Assembly (NCBI GenBank): GCA_942490895.1
Contig: CALNZC010000029.1
Coordinates: forward strand, 248,001-312,000
Reading direction: 5' to 3'
Source: JAGNXB01 sp942490895
Lineage (GTDB): Bacteria; Bacteroidota; Bacteroidia; Chitinophagales; Saprospiraceae
Length of the DNA stretch: 64,000 nt
The position numbers and the translations under genes were made by a program. How positions within the stretch are numbered: the stretch's first letter is position 1; each line of letters opens with the position of its first letter. Of this stretch, positions 28,121 to 38,280 are shown in pieces. The notes under the pieces were generated by a model. That model saw only the letters and a program-made list of their open reading frames with translations, searched no databases and was not told the DNA's origin.

Positions 28121-30160
28121 CTACTCCTTCATGACTTGAAACGCAGTGGCATGGCCATCAGGTGTGCGCACCCACAAGAGATAGAATCCAGGCGGCACAT
28201 TCAATGGAAGCTGAATTTCCTGAACAGATTCCAGTTCTGTTTGGTAAATCACTTGCCCGATCTGATTGACCAGCCTAAGATTCACTTTGTCTACGGATAC
28301 ACCCAGGTCAACATATAGAACCCCGGAAGATGGATTGGGGTAGATGTGCATCCTATTCGCATCAATTGTATTTATGGATGTGGACATCCCCGAGCATGTA
28401 CAGTCCATTTGAATCTCATCCTCAATCGTATTCGGGTCGCCATCATCGCATACCGCACCTATTTGCATTTCACCATTACAATATTTTTCAAAATCACCAC
28501 TCCAGGGTAGAGCCAGGTTACCCGTTAGATTATATCCCGACACTCCAATATATTCACTAAAATTGAGTGCACAATAATCCATAATTTCCAGCGGATAACA
28601 ACCTTCCAGTTGGTTGTCGTGAAGATAGAATTGCTCAAGGTCCGGAAACGATCCAATTTGTGGTGGAATCATTCCCGTTAAGTTGTTTTTTGCCAAACTG
28701 AAAACCCTCATTTTATCAAGACTGCCTAACTCTGCCGGAATGGGGCCTTCCAACAAATTCTCATTCAGGGACAGTACCTCCAACTCAGGAAGGTTGCCAA
28801 GTTCAACGGGAATCGACCCTGTCAGTTGGTTATCCTGTAAATAGAGATCAGTCAATCCAAAGAGCTGACCGAGCTCCAAGGGAATCGGCCCTGACAATTC
28901 GTTGCTACCCAAGTACAATCCAGTCAAATTACTGAGGTCTCCCAATTCCTTGGGAATAGGCCCACTGAGCTGGTTTCTGGTTAAAGAAATGCTTCGTAGA
29001 TTCGAAATGGATCCGATTTCAGGTGGAATGATTCCTTCCAATTTGTTGGCTGAAATTACCATGCTTTCCAATTCAGTCAACAAGCCAAGTTCTGGTGGAA
29101 TATGACCTGACAGATCATTATTACTGAGATAAAGATTTATCAATTTTGAAAGGCTCCCAAGTTCCTTAGGGATTGACCCGTTCAGCTTGTTGAATTGAAG
29201 ACCCAAATATTTCAGATTGAGCAAAGCACCCAGTTCAGGAGGTATTATTCCATCCAATTTATTTCGTTGTAAACTCAGGTTTTCCAACTTGCTCAATTGA
29301 CCCAATTCCGGGGGAATCCCACCAGTTAAATCATTTGACCCCAAAACGAGTGATTCCAACTTATTCAAATTGCCAATTTCAGTGGGAATGGATCCTGAAA
29401 GTTGATTATATTCACCATTCAAATATTCCAATGAGGTAGCCAATCCTACGGTAACCGGAATCGCCCCGGTGAAGTCATTATGATCCAGTTTGAGGTTGGC
29501 GAGATTTACAGCGCTGAAAATTTCATTCGGAATTGGACCACTGAATTGATTATTATCGAAAAATGCTGTGATCAACTTGGGCAAAGATCCGATTTCAGCA
29601 GGGATATTTCCAGTCAACTGATTTTTTGCAAGAAAAATCACTTCCAGGTTTGCTAAATTCCAAAATTCAACGGGTATATTCCCTTCAAGATTATTATCAT
29701 CCAGGTATAGGAATTTAAGTTTCGATAAACTTCCCAATTCAGGTGGAATTTCGCCACTTAATTCATTATCATGCATGGCCAATGTTTCCAATTCAGGAAG
29801 GGAACCCAGTGCTCCGGGGATCGATCCACTGATCTGATTGCCATGTACCCATAAGGCTGTCATGCTCATCAGTGACCCAATTCCAGATGGCAGAGTTCCC
29901 TTTAGATAATTGGATCCCAGGTGAATAGATTGAATACATCCCTCATTTGTGGTATAAACACCATACCACATGTCAATGGACTGGCCGGGGATTAACCAAT
30001 GGGTATTGGTTTTCCAATTTGGCCCATCCAATTGGTTATAAATCTCCACAAGGACGAGTGAATCATCCTGGACATTACATTGGGCTTGAATTTTTTCCGG
30101 AGAGCATAAAAAGGTGATAATGCAGATGATCATCCAAGAGATCAGTCGAGTCTTTTTCAT
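28121..30160 (-). CDS. Secreted leucine-rich-repeat protein with T9SS type A sorting domain
   Basis: 679 residues. Signal peptide 1-26 (KIQAQ). Residues 27-90 are an LRR N-cap (DSLVLVEIYNQLDGPNWK, W-Y-G-V). Residues about 90-545 hold some 19 repeats of 24 residues in the plant-type form LxxLxLxxNxLxGxIPxELGxL. Next comes a short cysteine-containing segment (CDDGDPNTIEDEIQMDCTCSG), then the type A sorting domain (IYPNPSSGVLYV, RLVNQIGQVIY, PPGFYLLWV). LRR surfaces bind proteins, so an adhesion or recognition role is plausible. The many near-identical repeats make it prone to repeat-number change. It is convergent with the M49 gene. Confidence 0.93.
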   Translation of the reverse strand: MKKTRLISWMIICIITFLCSPEKIQAQCNVQDDSLVLVEIYNQLDGPNWKTNTHWLIPGQSIDMWYGVYTTNEGCIQSIHLGSNYLKGTLPSGIGSLMSMTALWVHGNQISGSIPGALGSLPELETLAMHDNELSGEIPPELGSLSKLKFLYLDDNNLEGNIPVEFWNLANLEVIFLAKNQLTGNIPAEIGSLPKLITAFFDNNQFSGPIPNEIFSAVNLANLKLDHNDFTGAIPVTVGLATSLEYLNGEYNQLSGSIPTEIGNLNKLESLVLGSNDLTGGIPPELGQLSKLENLSLQRNKLDGIIPPELGALLNLKYLGLQFNKLNGSIPKELGSLSKLINLYLSNNDLSGHIPPELGLLTELESMVISANKLEGIIPPEIGSISNLRSISLTRNQLSGPIPKELGDLSNLTGLYLGSNELSGPIPLELGQLFGLTDLYLQDNQLTGSIPVELGNLPELEVLSLNENLLEGPIPAELGSLDKMRVFSLAKNNLTGMIPPQIGSFPDLEQFYLHDNQLEGCYPLEIMDYCALNFSEYIGVSGYNLTGNLALPWSGDFEKYCNGEMQIGAVCDDGDPNTIEDEIQMDCTCSGMSTSINTIDANRMHIYPNPSSGVLYVDLGVSVDKVNLRLVNQIGQVIYQTELESVQEIQLPLNVPPGFYLLWVRTPDGHATAFQVMKE

Positions 30161-30371
30161 GGCTTGGGCTTTTGAATAAGAGATGCATCTATCTCCTATT
30201 TCAAAACCATATCTAATCCTTTCCTTGAAAGGATAGGTCCAAAAAGGAGCAGATGACTAAAACGTGCAACGCTATGTTACACTACCCAATCAAGTATACC
30301 AATGATGAAGGACAATATAGATCATGATTTCAGGCACTGACACCTGTTCAGAGAGAGTAGCTTAAGGATGT

Positions 30372-31613
30372 CTACTCGTAACGCAAGGATTCGATGGGGT
30401 CTAGTCGGCTTGCCTTTAATGCCGGATAAAGGCCAGCTACCAACCCGACGATCGTTGTTGTCAATATGCCCAGAATCATCCAGGCCCAGGGAATAATAAA
30501 ATGCCCTCCGATCAGAAGAGACACAACATTACCGACGAGTATTCCGAGGATCACACCCAATACACCGCCCAACTGGCAAATGATGACTGCTTCCACGAGA
30601 AACTGGATCATGATATCCCGATTCTTGGCACCGAGCGCCTTGATGACTCCGATTTCGCGGGTGCGTTCTGCCACGGAAACCAGCATGATATTCATCAGAC
30701 CAATGGCTGCGCCTAAAAGCGTGATGATCCCGATTCCCACTGCCGCCAGACGAATTTGTACAGTGTTCTCCTTCAGGATAGAGACCAGTCCATCGCTTTG
30801 AAAGATCTCAAAGTCATTATCCTCATTTAATCGCAGTCCACGAATCGCCCGAAACAACCCGATGGCTGCATCAGAGGCTTCTTCCAACTGGGTGGATTCA
30901 TTCACAGCGACGGAAAGCCCGTAATTGGTGTTTCGCGTGCCATAGGCCTCCTTGACCGCAGTAATAGGCACCAGAATCACCCGATCACTGGATTGGTTCA
31001 TGGTTGACCCCTTAGATTTGAGGATGCCGATCACCTTGTATTTTCGATTGCCCACATAGACCGTTTGATCCATCGCTTTTTCCGGTTGTTCATCGAACAG
31101 CAGGTCGACAATATCCATCCCGATAATCGCTCTTTGTGCATTTCCCTCGATCTCAGTAGGAACGAAATTTCGACCCCTGTCCAGGTCATATCCATTCACA
31201 TAGAGGAATTCTTCATCAATCCCGGTCAGCCGAATAGTGGGGTTTGTCTTTTTATCCGCGTATTTCGCTTCCGCGTTGGCTGTCCCGGTAAACGAAACAC
31301 TGACGTGCGCCGGGAAATCGTAGCGCTCCTTGAAGGTCATAGCCTGTTCAAAGGTGATGGCCTCTCCTGCTTTCAATCTCCGACCGTGTTGACGCCCGCC
31401 CAATTCATTCCCCTTGGGGGAAATGCTGAACGAGTTGGCACCGAGAGAAGAGAAATTATCGGTCAGGGAAAACAGGATGCTATCGATGGCCGTGAGGATA
31501 CCCACCAATGCCATAATTCCGAGTGCGATGATCGACAGGGTGAGGATCGAGCGCAACAAGTTGCCTTTGATAGACCGAAAGGCCTGGCGAATTGTTTCTG
31601 AGAGTGGTGCCAT
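30372..31613 (-). CDS. MacB/FtsX-type ABC transporter permease
   Basis: 413 residues. One transmembrane helix near 20-45, a large periplasmic MacB-PCD-like domain (about 50-280) and three helices near 285-310, 335-365 and 372-400 with the FtsX signature (ERTREIGVIKALGAKNRDI). These permeases work with an ATPase that uses mechanotransmission to drive export or lipoprotein release. No ATPase gene is adjacent in the window. It is third in a same-strand run after the subtilase and trhO. Substrate unknown. Confidence 0.92.
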   Translation of the reverse strand: MAPLSETIRQAFRSIKGNLLRSILTLSIIALGIMALVGILTAIDSILFSLTDNFSSLGANSFSISPKGNELGGRQHGRRLKAGEAITFEQAMTFKERYDFPAHVSVSFTGTANAEAKYADKKTNPTIRLTGIDEEFLYVNGYDLDRGRNFVPTEIEGNAQRAIIGMDIVDLLFDEQPEKAMDQTVYVGNRKYKVIGILKSKGSTMNQSSDRVILVPITAVKEAYGTRNTNYGLSVAVNESTQLEEASDAAIGLFRAIRGLRLNEDNDFEIFQSDGLVSILKENTVQIRLAAVGIGIITLLGAAIGLMNIMLVSVAERTREIGVIKALGAKNRDIMIQFLVEAVIICQLGGVLGVILGILVGNVVSLLIGGHFIIPWAWMILGILTTTIVGLVAGLYPALKASRLDPIESLRYE

Positions 31614-31690
31614 TCAGATCAAAACTACAATGTCTGCAGCGAACCCTTCATCTCCTTAGATGAAATGACACACTTCATAGACGAAAGGCC

Positions 31691-32728
31691 TTAGCGCAGC
31701 ACATCGACTGATTTGTGGGCACGATATCGACCCTTTCCAAAAGCGGATCCGTTGAACTTCTCCGTCTTCCGTAAGATCAACCGTTCCTCTTCGGGCAGTT
31801 TGTTGAATTCACGGCATTTTTCCGAACAGGTCTGTTCGAATTTTTCCGCACAAGTCGGGCATTGAATGAACAGCAAGTGGCAGGCATCATTCCCACAATT
31901 CACATGAGTATCGCAGGGCCCTCCACATTGATGACAATGCGCAATCACTTCATTGGAGATCCGTTCACCAAGGCGTTCGTCAAAAACGAAATTTTTGCCG
32001 ACAAATTTATTCTCCAAACCCTGTTGATCCACTTGACGGGCATATTCGATAATGCCACCATCCAGTTGATAGACCTGTTCAAAACCGTTGTGTTTCATCC
32101 AGGCGCTGGCCTTCTCACAGCGGATACCACCTGTACAATACATGACGACCGGTTTGTCCTTGCGGTCTTCCAACATATCCCGAACCATAGGTAAGGCTTC
32201 ACGGAATGTGGTCGCTTCAGGCAAGATGGCCCCGTCAAAATGACCGACCTCACTCTCATAATGATTCCGCATATCCACGATGACCGTCTCAGGATTCTCG
32301 GTCAATTCATTAAAGTCCTTTGCGGACAGATGACCTCCCCGTTTGGTCACATCAAAGGTGTCATCATTTAACCCATCAGCGACGATCTTCTGACGCACCT
32401 TGATGTTCAGTTTGTAAAACGATTTTCCATCATCCTCAATGGCATAATTCAGTCGAATTCCTTTGAGGAAGTCGATCTCATTCATAGCGGCTTTAAAGTG
32501 CTCGTGTTCCGGTTCAGGAATAGAAATTTGGCCATTGACCCCTTCGGCAGCCACATAAATGCGACCATACACCCCACATTGACCCAGTCTCCAATAAAAA
32601 TGATCCCGAAAAAATGTCGGGTTCAGAATGTGAGCATAGGTATAAAACGACAAGGTGATCCGAGGAGTGTCATCCTCATATAATCGTTGTTTCAGTTCAT
32701 CGTTGTTGACCAGATTGATCAGTCGCAT
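31691..32728 (-). CDS. trhO: tRNA uridine(34) hydroxylase, rhodanese type
   Basis: 345 residues, cytosolic. The N-terminal acylphosphatase-like part (TLSFYTYAHILNP, GRIYVAAEGVNGQIS) precedes a rhodanese domain (about 135-240) with YCTGGIRCEKASAW, active Cys at C198 and a second at C204. A cysteine-rich tail (CHQCGGPCDTHVNC, CPTCAEKFEQTC) follows. This is the TrhO/YceA architecture, which installs the 5-hydroxyuridine at tRNA position 34 with oxygen. It lies 24 bases downstream of the subtilase gene, probably co-transcribed but functionally unrelated. Confidence 0.95.
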   Translation of the reverse strand: MRLINLVNNDELKQRLYEDDTPRITLSFYTYAHILNPTFFRDHFYWRLGQCGVYGRIYVAAEGVNGQISIPEPEHEHFKAAMNEIDFLKGIRLNYAIEDDGKSFYKLNIKVRQKIVADGLNDDTFDVTKRGGHLSAKDFNELTENPETVIVDMRNHYESEVGHFDGAILPEATTFREALPMVRDMLEDRKDKPVVMYCTGGIRCEKASAWMKHNGFEQVYQLDGGIIEYARQVDQQGLENKFVGKNFVFDERLGERISNEVIAHCHQCGGPCDTHVNCGNDACHLLFIQCPTCAEKFEQTCSEKCREFNKLPEEERLILRKTEKFNGSAFGKGRYRAHKSVDVLR

Positions 32729-32752
32729 AACCTCGAGTTTTCAATATTTTGA

Positions 32753-34498
32753 TCAATAGTGGATCACCTTGCTAGTGAACGTTGCGCTATTGACCCGGAG
32801 TTCCAAATAGTAAAACCCGGGCTGGATTTTCGGGATGTGTAAAGTGGTTTGATCGCCAGTGATCAAGACTTCCGGCACGTGCATGATGATCCGTCCTGAG
32901 AGATCGATCAATCGGACAGATGCCATTCCTTGATGCACACCCCAATGAATGGTCAGCTGATCGTCAAACGGGTTAGGCCAGACATCCGGGGCCGTCAATG
33001 CTTCTGGATGTTGTGTAGAACTGCTTTCGAGGGCTTTCTTCACTGCTTCAAACACATTGATCCGTCCCCATCCGTAGACATGATTGGGCACTAAAGTCCC
33101 AGGAAAGCCGCCACAAGTGTCCGGCGATAAAAGGACTTTTGCTGTGGATTCCAACAGTGATTCGATCTCATCCACCTCACCGGCCAGGTCGGGTCGAGCG
33201 GCCAGAATCAGAGCAACTGCGCCAGCCACATGAGGACCAGCCATACTGGTTCCTGCCCAGCTGGCATAGCCCCCGGGAATGCTGGACCGAACGCCTACAC
33301 CTGGCGCGACAACATCTGGCTTCATCCGTAGAGAACCATCTATGGTGACCGGCCCCCGGGCACTGAAACCGGCAATGGTATCATTCTCCATACTGGCCCC
33401 GATAGCAAAGCTGTTTTCAAAAATGGCCGATGGTCGATCTAAACTACCACACCCCGGGCCCGTATTTCCGGCAGATACAACAACGACGATACCCGCTGTC
33501 TTCAGATTGTCCACTACCATCTCCATCAGGGCAAAATTGGAGGGATCACATCCTTCCTTGGTTGGACAGGACCATGAGTTATTGATCACATGAGGTGCCA
33601 TGGCCGGATCGGGATTCATCCCATCCAGATCAGTTGGCGCCAGAAACCATTCAAAGCATTCAATATAGGTGGACGGTGAACCCCAACCCCGTTCCATATT
33701 GCGGCAACCGATCCAGGTGGCGCCAGGAGCAACACCGATCTGATTGGTGCTGTCGATCCCCGCCATAGTGCCCATGGTATGGGTGCCATGGTTGTGATCA
33801 TCACAGGGAACATCCACGTCCAGGCCACAAGGGTTGTTCAGCGGGCTATTTGTGGTATCCCCATTCAGGGGGTTGAGTTCGTGGATGGCATCATGCCAGT
33901 TGTATTGATGATCTACTGCACCATCATTCCAGCCGCGATAAGTGCGGAAGAGCGCCTCATGATCCCATTTGTAGCCGGTATCCTGGCCACCGATCACCAC
34001 CCCTTGTCCGGTATAGCCCATGGCCCAGACGCTATCCGCCTGTATGCGGGCAATACCCCAGGTCACACTCTCAAAATCACGAAGACTGGCAACCGTTTCT
34101 TCCTGCACAGGTTCCACCTGGACTGGAGCATCTGCGACCAGTAAAGCTACTTCAGGCATGGCCGCAATCTTGCGCATCAGTGCCAGATCCCCATAGGATC
34201 GAATCGCATTGGCCAGGTAAAAAGATTGGGCCAAAGCACCCTCCTCTTTCAAGACCTGCAGGATAGGAGCTTGGGTCGAGGCCGCTTTGGCCTGAAGCAG
34301 GGCAAAGGTCATTTGGCCTTTGGCTTCCTTGCCAGATACCGCCCTCACTTGTCGAAGATCAGCTTGCTCACGAAGAACGATGATAAACGAAGAGGATTGA
34401 CCCGTCATTCCTTGAGCAAGCAAGCTTTCAGCAATGCGTGCATCCGGATCATTTCCGGCAAAGAAAAAGCTGGTCAGTACAATGATCCAAGTCAGCAT
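32753..34498 (-). CDS. Secreted subtilisin-like (S8) protease with T9SS type A sorting domain
   Basis: 581 residues. A short signal peptide (about 1-14) precedes an I9-type propeptide (about 35-125). The catalytic domain carries D173 (GGQDTGY), H237 (HNHGTH) and S418 (GTSMAGPHVAG), with the oxyanion Asn in NNSW. The C-terminal 80 residues are a type A sorting domain (DVWPNPFDDQLTIHW, RLIDLSGRIIM, PGFYYLELRV). It is probably exported by T9SS and autoprocessed outside the cell. It leads a same-strand run with trhO and the ABC permease. Confidence 0.95.
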   Translation of the reverse strand: MLTWIIVLTSFFFAGNDPDARIAESLLAQGMTGQSSSFIIVLREQADLRQVRAVSGKEAKGQMTFALLQAKAASTQAPILQVLKEEGALAQSFYLANAIRSYGDLALMRKIAAMPEVALLVADAPVQVEPVQEETVASLRDFESVTWGIARIQADSVWAMGYTGQGVVIGGQDTGYKWDHEALFRTYRGWNDGAVDHQYNWHDAIHELNPLNGDTTNSPLNNPCGLDVDVPCDDHNHGTHTMGTMAGIDSTNQIGVAPGATWIGCRNMERGWGSPSTYIECFEWFLAPTDLDGMNPDPAMAPHVINNSWSCPTKEGCDPSNFALMEMVVDNLKTAGIVVVVSAGNTGPGCGSLDRPSAIFENSFAIGASMENDTIAGFSARGPVTIDGSLRMKPDVVAPGVGVRSSIPGGYASWAGTSMAGPHVAGAVALILAARPDLAGEVDEIESLLESTAKVLLSPDTCGGFPGTLVPNHVYGWGRINVFEAVKKALESSSTQHPEALTAPDVWPNPFDDQLTIHWGVHQGMASVRLIDLSGRIIMHVPEVLITGDQTTLHIPKIQPGFYYLELRVNSATFTSKVIHY

Positions 34499-34611
34499 AA
34501 TGGCAGGGTTATCACGAGCAATAAACCACCAAAGTTAGGACCAAAATGGGTGAGATACCCGGAAGGGTGAGGAATATCAGTGGACAGAGGGCCCGTAAGT
34601 TAAAAAAGGGA

Positions 34612-35430
34612 TCAATACAGGATCTCCGGACAGCGAATCTCGCCAAAATAATAGATCAGCCCGACCTTGACCATACCATAGAGGTCATTGTTCTGGCTGT
34701 CACCGCGTTGCCGCCCGGCCTCACCGATCTGGGGGAAATTGGAATCGGGAATAGACCGATCCGAAAGCGCCACAGCAATGGGTCCGTGCAAAGCATCAAT
34801 TTCAAGCTTATCCGCATACACTGTGGATACATCATCCAGATAATCGGTCCACAGTTTGCGGGCATCGATCTCGATATTGATCGACCATTCGTAGGACAGA
34901 TCAAACTTCAGACCCAACCCGTAGTTCAATGCTGGCTGCAGGATGTAATATTCTTCTCCGGTAAACTGACCTTCTGTGCCCAGATCGCGTAAGGCGTACC
35001 ACTCACCATTGAGTTTGGCCTTGGGGTTGAAGACAAAAACAGAAATCCCGCCAAAGACATAAGGCGTAAACCAGTAGTCCTGGCTACCATGCTTGTAGCG
35101 CATGAAATTGAATTCAAAACGACCACCCACATCAAAAATATTCGAGCGAAAGCTCAGGTTTCGGGCGCGTTGGTAGGGGTTTTCCGACCAGGCATCATTG
35201 CCCTCCACAAAGGTGTAGTTGCCCGTCAGGGCCACACCGATCCGATCGTTGAAGTTATGCCGACCGATCACACCGATGGCCGGTCCGGGGTGGTTGAGGC
35301 TGAAATCGGGATTGAGATCTCCGAAGTACCAGCCTGCACCCAGGAATCCACCGAATTCATACCCGATCTGGGCGGGCAGAACCGAGGTATACAGGATTAG
35401 AGATAAACTGAACAAAAATGATCGCAACAT
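34612..35430 (-). CDS. DUF6089-like outer-membrane beta-barrel protein
   Basis: 272 residues from the ATG at 35430, which opens a signal peptide ending LPAQ; longer frames upstream overlap nadA and are not believed. The mature protein starts GYEFGGFLGAGWYFGDLN and shows alternating aromatic strands ending in GLIYYFG, features of the DUF6089 family typical of Bacteroidota. It has the form of a small outer-membrane barrel, with no known substrate. It lies 98 bases downstream of nadA on the same strand. Confidence 0.88.
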   Translation of the reverse strand: MLRSFLFSLSLILYTSVLPAQIGYEFGGFLGAGWYFGDLNPDFSLNHPGPAIGVIGRHNFNDRIGVALTGNYTFVEGNDAWSENPYQRARNLSFRSNIFDVGGRFEFNFMRYKHGSQDYWFTPYVFGGISVFVFNPKAKLNGEWYALRDLGTEGQFTGEEYYILQPALNYGLGLKFDLSYEWSINIEIDARKLWTDYLDDVSTVYADKLEIDALHGPIAVALSDRSIPDSNFPQIGEAGRQRGDSQNNDLYGMVKVGLIYYFGEIRCPEILY

Positions 35431-35528
35431 GCTTGATTTTTCGGGTTGCAAAGGTAGGATGAATCCCCCTTCAAGGCAACTTTTTATACTATACGCTGAA
35501 TTGAACGGAATGTTATATCCGACACTGT

Positions 35529-36536
35529 TTATAATCCCGCTTTCGCAGAGATCTCCAACATTCGATCGATACTGACCCGACCTTCTCGGATGATCCAATC
35601 TGGAAGATGGATCTCCGGCAGCTCATATTTCATGCACACATAGAGCTTTTCCAGGGTGTTGCGCTTCATATGAGGACAGTCATTACAAGCACAGGTGTTT
35701 TCCGGAGGGGCGGGTATGAAGGTCTTTTCAGGGGAGCGCAATTGCATCTGGTGAATGATTCCCGCCTCCGTGGCGACGATGAACTCCTGGCCTGGATTGT
35801 TGATGGTATAGTTGAGCAGTCCGGTGGTCGATCCGATAAAGTGGGCTTTGACCAGGATATGCTCCTCGCATTCGGGATGGGCGATCAACTGGGCCTCGGG
35901 ATGACGAACCATCAGCTTGGTGATCTTTTCATTGGAAAAGATCTCATGTACCATACAGGCACCATCCCAGATCACCATATCCCGGCCGGTCTTTTTCACC
36001 AGATAGGCGCCCAGGTTCTTATCGGGAGTGAAAATGATCTGCTTATCCTTCGGGATACTCTCGATGATGTTGACAGCATTGGTGGAGGTACAGCAAATAT
36101 CCGTCAGCGTCTTCATCTCCGCTGTGCAGTTGATATAACTGACGACCACATGATCCGGGTATTTCTCCTTGAATTTCCGGAATAGAGGTGGTGGACAGGA
36201 GTCAGCTAAAGAACAGCCCGCCTTAAGGTCTGGGAGCAATACCTTCTTATGCGGGGAAAGCATCTTGGCCGTTTCCGCCATAAAATGGACTCCGGCAAAA
36301 ACGATGATATCCGCATCCGTACTTGCAGCCTTCTGGGACAACCCGAGGCTATCACCGATATAATCAGCGATATCCTGAATATCTGAATCCTGATAATAGT
36401 GGGCCAGAATGATGGCGTTTTTCTCTTTCTTCAGTTTTTCGATCTCCTCGAAGAGGTCGAGAGTTGGATCGGGTTCGATGGGCAGAAATCCGTGTAACTG
36501 GAGGTCCTTTTCCGTTGTATTGGGGCTGGTCGTCAT
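35529..36536 (-). CDS. nadA: Quinolinate synthase A
   Basis: 335 residues, normal length. It condenses iminoaspartate with dihydroxyacetone phosphate to quinolinate for NAD synthesis, using a [4Fe-4S] cluster. Family signatures: AHYYQDSDIQDIADYIGDS, the first cluster cysteine in KAGCSLADSC, SYINCTAEMK, the DGACMVHEIF cysteine and CACNDCPHM. The ATG at 36534-36536 is well placed. No nadB or nadC is adjacent in the window. Confidence 0.97.
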   Translation of the reverse strand: MTTSPNTTEKDLQLHGFLPIEPDPTLDLFEEIEKLKKEKNAIILAHYYQDSDIQDIADYIGDSLGLSQKAASTDADIIVFAGVHFMAETAKMLSPHKKVLLPDLKAGCSLADSCPPPLFRKFKEKYPDHVVVSYINCTAEMKTLTDICCTSTNAVNIIESIPKDKQIIFTPDKNLGAYLVKKTGRDMVIWDGACMVHEIFSNEKITKLMVRHPEAQLIAHPECEEHILVKAHFIGSTTGLLNYTINNPGQEFIVATEAGIIHQMQLRSPEKTFIPAPPENTCACNDCPHMKRNTLEKLYVCMKYELPEIHLPDWIIREGRVSIDRMLEISAKAGL

Positions 36537-36646
36537 ATTCCGGTTTTAATTGCAACAGACCGGACAGTCATTGGGTTCCGATCAGTAAGGCCAAAGATCG
36601 GGATTCCCTGGAAAGTGACCGCCGAATTACCGGACAAATCTCTACC

Positions 36647-37072
36647 CTACAACTTTTCGACCTCCAGTTTCAGGATATAGTCCTGTTGGGGGATTTGATC
36701 GAATTCGACTGGATACGGGTCCATGCTGATAAATTGAATATGGTATCCAAGCGTATCCAGGACATTCCCACAGGTGTTCTGGCTGGGGTCACACAATCCT
36801 TTTACCTTGAAGGGCACATGGTGCAATTTCCCGGCAATATCCATGGTGATCTGGCCTTGTGCAGCACCTTCCCAGACACAGACGTAATCAAACGGGCAAC
36901 GACTGTCCGAAATGCTGTCTGCCAGGAGCCAGCCGGCACCCTCATAATTGACCCAATCTCCATGGGGTAAGGTCAACAGGTCCATTTGAAAGTCCTGATC
37001 ATCCTTGTGATCACAGGTGGTCATCAGGAAAAGGGACGCACAGAGCAGGAAAAGGAAGGGGATAGCTTTCAT
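36647..37072 (-). CDS. Lipoprotein of unknown function
   Basis: 141 residues. A lipobox at about 17-20 (MTTC) follows a strong hydrophobic signal. The mature part contains SDSRCPFDYVCVWEG, a motif seen in small uncharacterised Bacteroidota lipoproteins, and a second cysteine pair (GLCDPSQNTCG), so two disulfides are likely. No function is known to me. It is upstream of nadA on the same strand, with a 110-base gap, and divergent from the phosphorylase gene. Confidence 0.8.
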   Translation of the reverse strand: MKAIPFLFLLCASLFLMTTCDHKDDQDFQMDLLTLPHGDWVNYEGAGWLLADSISDSRCPFDYVCVWEGAAQGQITMDIAGKLHHVPFKVKGLCDPSQNTCGNVLDTLGYHIQFISMDPYPVEFDQIPQQDYILKLEVEKL

Positions 37073-37196
37073 GGTTGGAGATATGGATCAAATTCAACCG
37101 GAAAATACCGGCTCTTGCGCTTATAAACGGATTATTGGAAAATAATGTGGGGGCAAACAGCAAAAACCTACCTTGGCTTTAGAAATAGTTTATCCC

Positions 37197-38045
37197 ATGG
37201 GTGCCTTTGAACACGCAGAAGAAGCGGCATTATGGCTGCAACAAAAGACAAACCTTAAACCCCGACTGGGCATCGTTTTAGGCACCGGGGGTGGTGATGC
37301 CACTGCTTTATTGGAGAATCCCGTTTCTATTCCTTTTGGAGATATCCCTCATTTCCATGTGACGACCGTCCTCAGTCATCAAGGGCGACTGTTCGTCGGC
37401 ACTATCCATGGCATCCCGGTGGCCTGCCTGGCCGGACGATTCCACACGTACGAAGGACTGCCGATGGACGATATCGTACATCCCATTCGCACCCTGGCTC
37501 GATGGGGCGTGGAAGGGGTGATCCTCACCAATGCCGCCGGCGGTATCCATCCGGATCATCAGGCCGGCGATCTGTCCCTCATTAAGGACCATATCAATCT
37601 GATGGGCAAAAACCCGCTGACCGGACCCAATGACGAACGTTTGGGTACCCGCTTCCCGGATATGCTGCATGCCTATGATCCTACCTGGCGTGATCTCGCC
37701 AAAACCTGTGCTGCACAAGAAGGCATTTCGCTCCATGAAGGGGTGTATGTCGGGTTGGCAGGCCCCAATCTGGAAACCCCTGCGGAGTATGCCTTTTGCC
37801 ACCGGATGGGCGGTGATCTCATCGGTATGTCTACAGTTCCGGAAGTGATCGCAGCCCGACATATGGGATTGAAGGTCGGGGCCGTCTCCGTTGTCACCAA
37901 TGTCAGTTACCCGCCGGTGCGGATCCTGGAAACCACGCATGAGGATGTGGTGGCCAGTGTGGAGGGGGCGAAGGAACAGCTGTTCCAGTTGTTGAGGGCG
38001 TGGGTGAAGGAGATTGAAGAAGAAAGTGGTGAGATGGATTTGTAG
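37197..38045 (+). CDS. punA: Purine nucleoside phosphorylase, PNP-I/MTAP family
   Basis: 282 residues from the ATG at 37197; an upstream TTG at 37173 is possible but overlaps the promoter-like box. It splits inosine or guanosine with phosphate. Motifs: VLGTGGGD (phosphate loop), FHTYEGLP, TNAAGGI, AGPNLETPAEY (base- and ribose-binding Glu) and TNVSYPP (base-contacting Asn), with HEDV later. Length and order fit the trimeric mammalian-type enzyme. A TACCTTGG box at 37169-37176, one mismatch from TAnnTTTG, lies 20 bases before the ATG. It is the last core gene before the cassette-like region. Confidence 0.95.
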   Translation: MGAFEHAEEAALWLQQKTNLKPRLGIVLGTGGGDATALLENPVSIPFGDIPHFHVTTVLSHQGRLFVGTIHGIPVACLAGRFHTYEGLPMDDIVHPIRTLARWGVEGVILTNAAGGIHPDHQAGDLSLIKDHINLMGKNPLTGPNDERLGTRFPDMLHAYDPTWRDLAKTCAAQEGISLHEGVYVGLAGPNLETPAEYAFCHRMGGDLIGMSTVPEVIAARHMGLKVGAVSVVTNVSYPPVRILETTHEDVVASVEGAKEQLFQLLRAWVKEIEEESGEMDL

Positions 38046-38280
38046 AGGGTCCAGATCCGCCCTTAATGAGGAACTTCGGCTTGACCATATGCCATCACCA
38101 TCCAACTGTAATATTCTGGAGCATCAAGAACTCTTCAAAATCATGCAGGTGGTGATCGTAAATGATTATGAGAGGCCTGCGCATAAGATGGATCTGGTTG
38201 GTGCAGGCCAAATCTATACGGATAACAAACTATTAGTCAATAGCTTATCCTGCGTATAATCGGATTTATTGAGGGGGCTT
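38046..38280. other. Short gene-free stretch between punA and the cassette-like region
   Basis: A plus-strand frame continues from about 38014 to 38259 (it would give QVVIVNDYERPAHKMDLVGAG) but it overlaps the punA end and has no good start. It may be a decayed gene fragment. Nothing else is recognised. Confidence 0.4.
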
